A DNA stretch of 6,071 nucleotides from DASUAS01 sp036502765. Lineage in GTDB: Bacteria > Actinomycetota > Acidimicrobiia > IMCC26256 > DASPTH01. Position 1 is the first letter of the stretch. Every line of letters begins with the position of its first letter. The translations under genes and the position numbers were made by a program. The notes under the pieces were generated by a model. It ran no database searches, had not been told where the DNA came from, and saw only the letters and a list, made by a program, of their open reading frames with translations. Shown here piece after piece: positions 5,862 through 6,071 of the stretch. Where the stretch lies: the NCBI GenBank assembly GCA_036502765.1, contig DASXXX010000285.1, forward strand, positions 1-6,071, read 5' to 3'.

Positions 5862-6071
5862 CGGGCGGGTCCGGTGTCGGGGGCGGTCTCGACGGCCACG
5901 GCGCGCATCGCTGCGACCGGCGCGTCGAGACCGGTCCACGACTCGAACGCCAGCGCGGCCTGGTGCACGAGCATGCCCAGGCCGTTGACGGCGTGGATCC
6001 CGCGGGCGCGGGCGGCGGCGAGGAAGGGAGTCTCCATGGGGTGGTACACGGTGTCGACCACCAATTGGCCC
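5858..6071 (-). CDS. aroE: Shikimate dehydrogenase (C-terminal 70 residues, cut by window edge)
   Basis: Only the 3' end is present; the gene enters from the right edge, and the visible frame has no real start. The visible protein begins GQLVVDTVYHPMETPFL, the conserved (V)DxVYxPxxTPLL block of the NADP-binding domain, and continues with NGLGMLVHQAALAFESWTG, where the Gln after MLVH fits the conserved shikimate-contacting glutamine. AroE reduces 3-dehydroshikimate to shikimate with NADPH (fourth step). The tail after the last helix (ETAPDTGPAR) is a short, polar extension. The stop codon overlaps the ATG of the prepilin peptidase by four bases. The related quinate/shikimate dehydrogenase YdiB is an alternative in principle, but the aro operon context favours AroE. 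Confidence 0.93.
   Translation of the reverse strand, partial: GQLVVDTVYHPMETPFLAAARARGIHAVNGLGMLVHQAALAFESWTGLDAPVAAMRAVAVETAPDTGPAR

Noticed and set aside
1..6071. Mobile elements, tRNA/rRNA genes, CRISPR arrays, riboswitches or a novel defence-type system
   Set aside because: No terminal inverted repeats, transposase motifs, cloverleaf-like sequence, spaced repeats or unrecognised genes were found; every base outside the short gaps belongs to a recognised gene of a conserved chromosomal block.

Overview
The window is a compact, GC-rich stretch of bacterial chromosome in which every gene I can support lies on the minus strand, so the operon reads from right to left. The direction of transcription is: aroE (3' end only), a short A24-type prepilin peptidase, aroC, aroK, aroB, aroQ, an M24-family Xaa-Pro peptidase (pepQ-like), efp, and the first 24 codons of nusB. 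From memory of the Mycobacterium tuberculosis genome, the order nusB-efp-pepQ-aroD(aroQ)-aroB-aroK-aroF(aroC), with a prepilin-peptidase-like gene beside aroE a little further on, is an actinobacterial arrangement. High GC, GTG/TTG starts and an EF-P that closely resembles the actinobacterial subfamily point the same way. I would place the source in a high-GC actinobacterium, possibly a deep branch such as Acidimicrobiia, but the finer placement is a guess.

Layout by region. 5858-6071 is the C-terminal third of shikimate dehydrogenase, joined by an ATGA overlap to a 230-residue membrane aspartyl prepilin peptidase (5169-5861). A 124-base gap (5045-5168) is the only sizeable non-coding stretch; it holds the Shine-Dalgarno sequence of aroC, a weak candidate -10 box and a 33-codon out-of-frame upstream ORF. 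From aroC (5044) to the end of pepQ (673) the five genes are packed with overlaps or gaps of a few bases: aroC-aroK-aroB-aroQ-pepQ. efp follows after 18 bases with its own good Shine-Dalgarno sequence and a TTG start, and nusB follows after 17 bases.

Function. Five of the seven shikimate-pathway enzymes are here: 3-dehydroquinate synthase (AroB), type II 3-dehydroquinase (AroQ), shikimate dehydrogenase (AroE), shikimate kinase (AroK) and chorismate synthase (AroC). DAHP synthase and EPSP synthase (AroA) are not in the window. The downstream block is a translation/transcription housekeeping module: EF-P relieves ribosome stalling at polyproline, the Xaa-Pro peptidase cleaves proline-containing peptides, and NusB acts in antitermination of rRNA transcription. 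The peptidase, efp and aroQ are known neighbours in several bacteria.

No mobile elements, RNA genes, CRISPR arrays, convincing terminators or broken genes were seen. I do not see an undescribed system. The points most worth a second look are the prepilin peptidase without zinc-binding cysteines inside an aromatic biosynthesis operon, the EF-P loop variant PGKGGAF, and the way the gene junctions are coupled.
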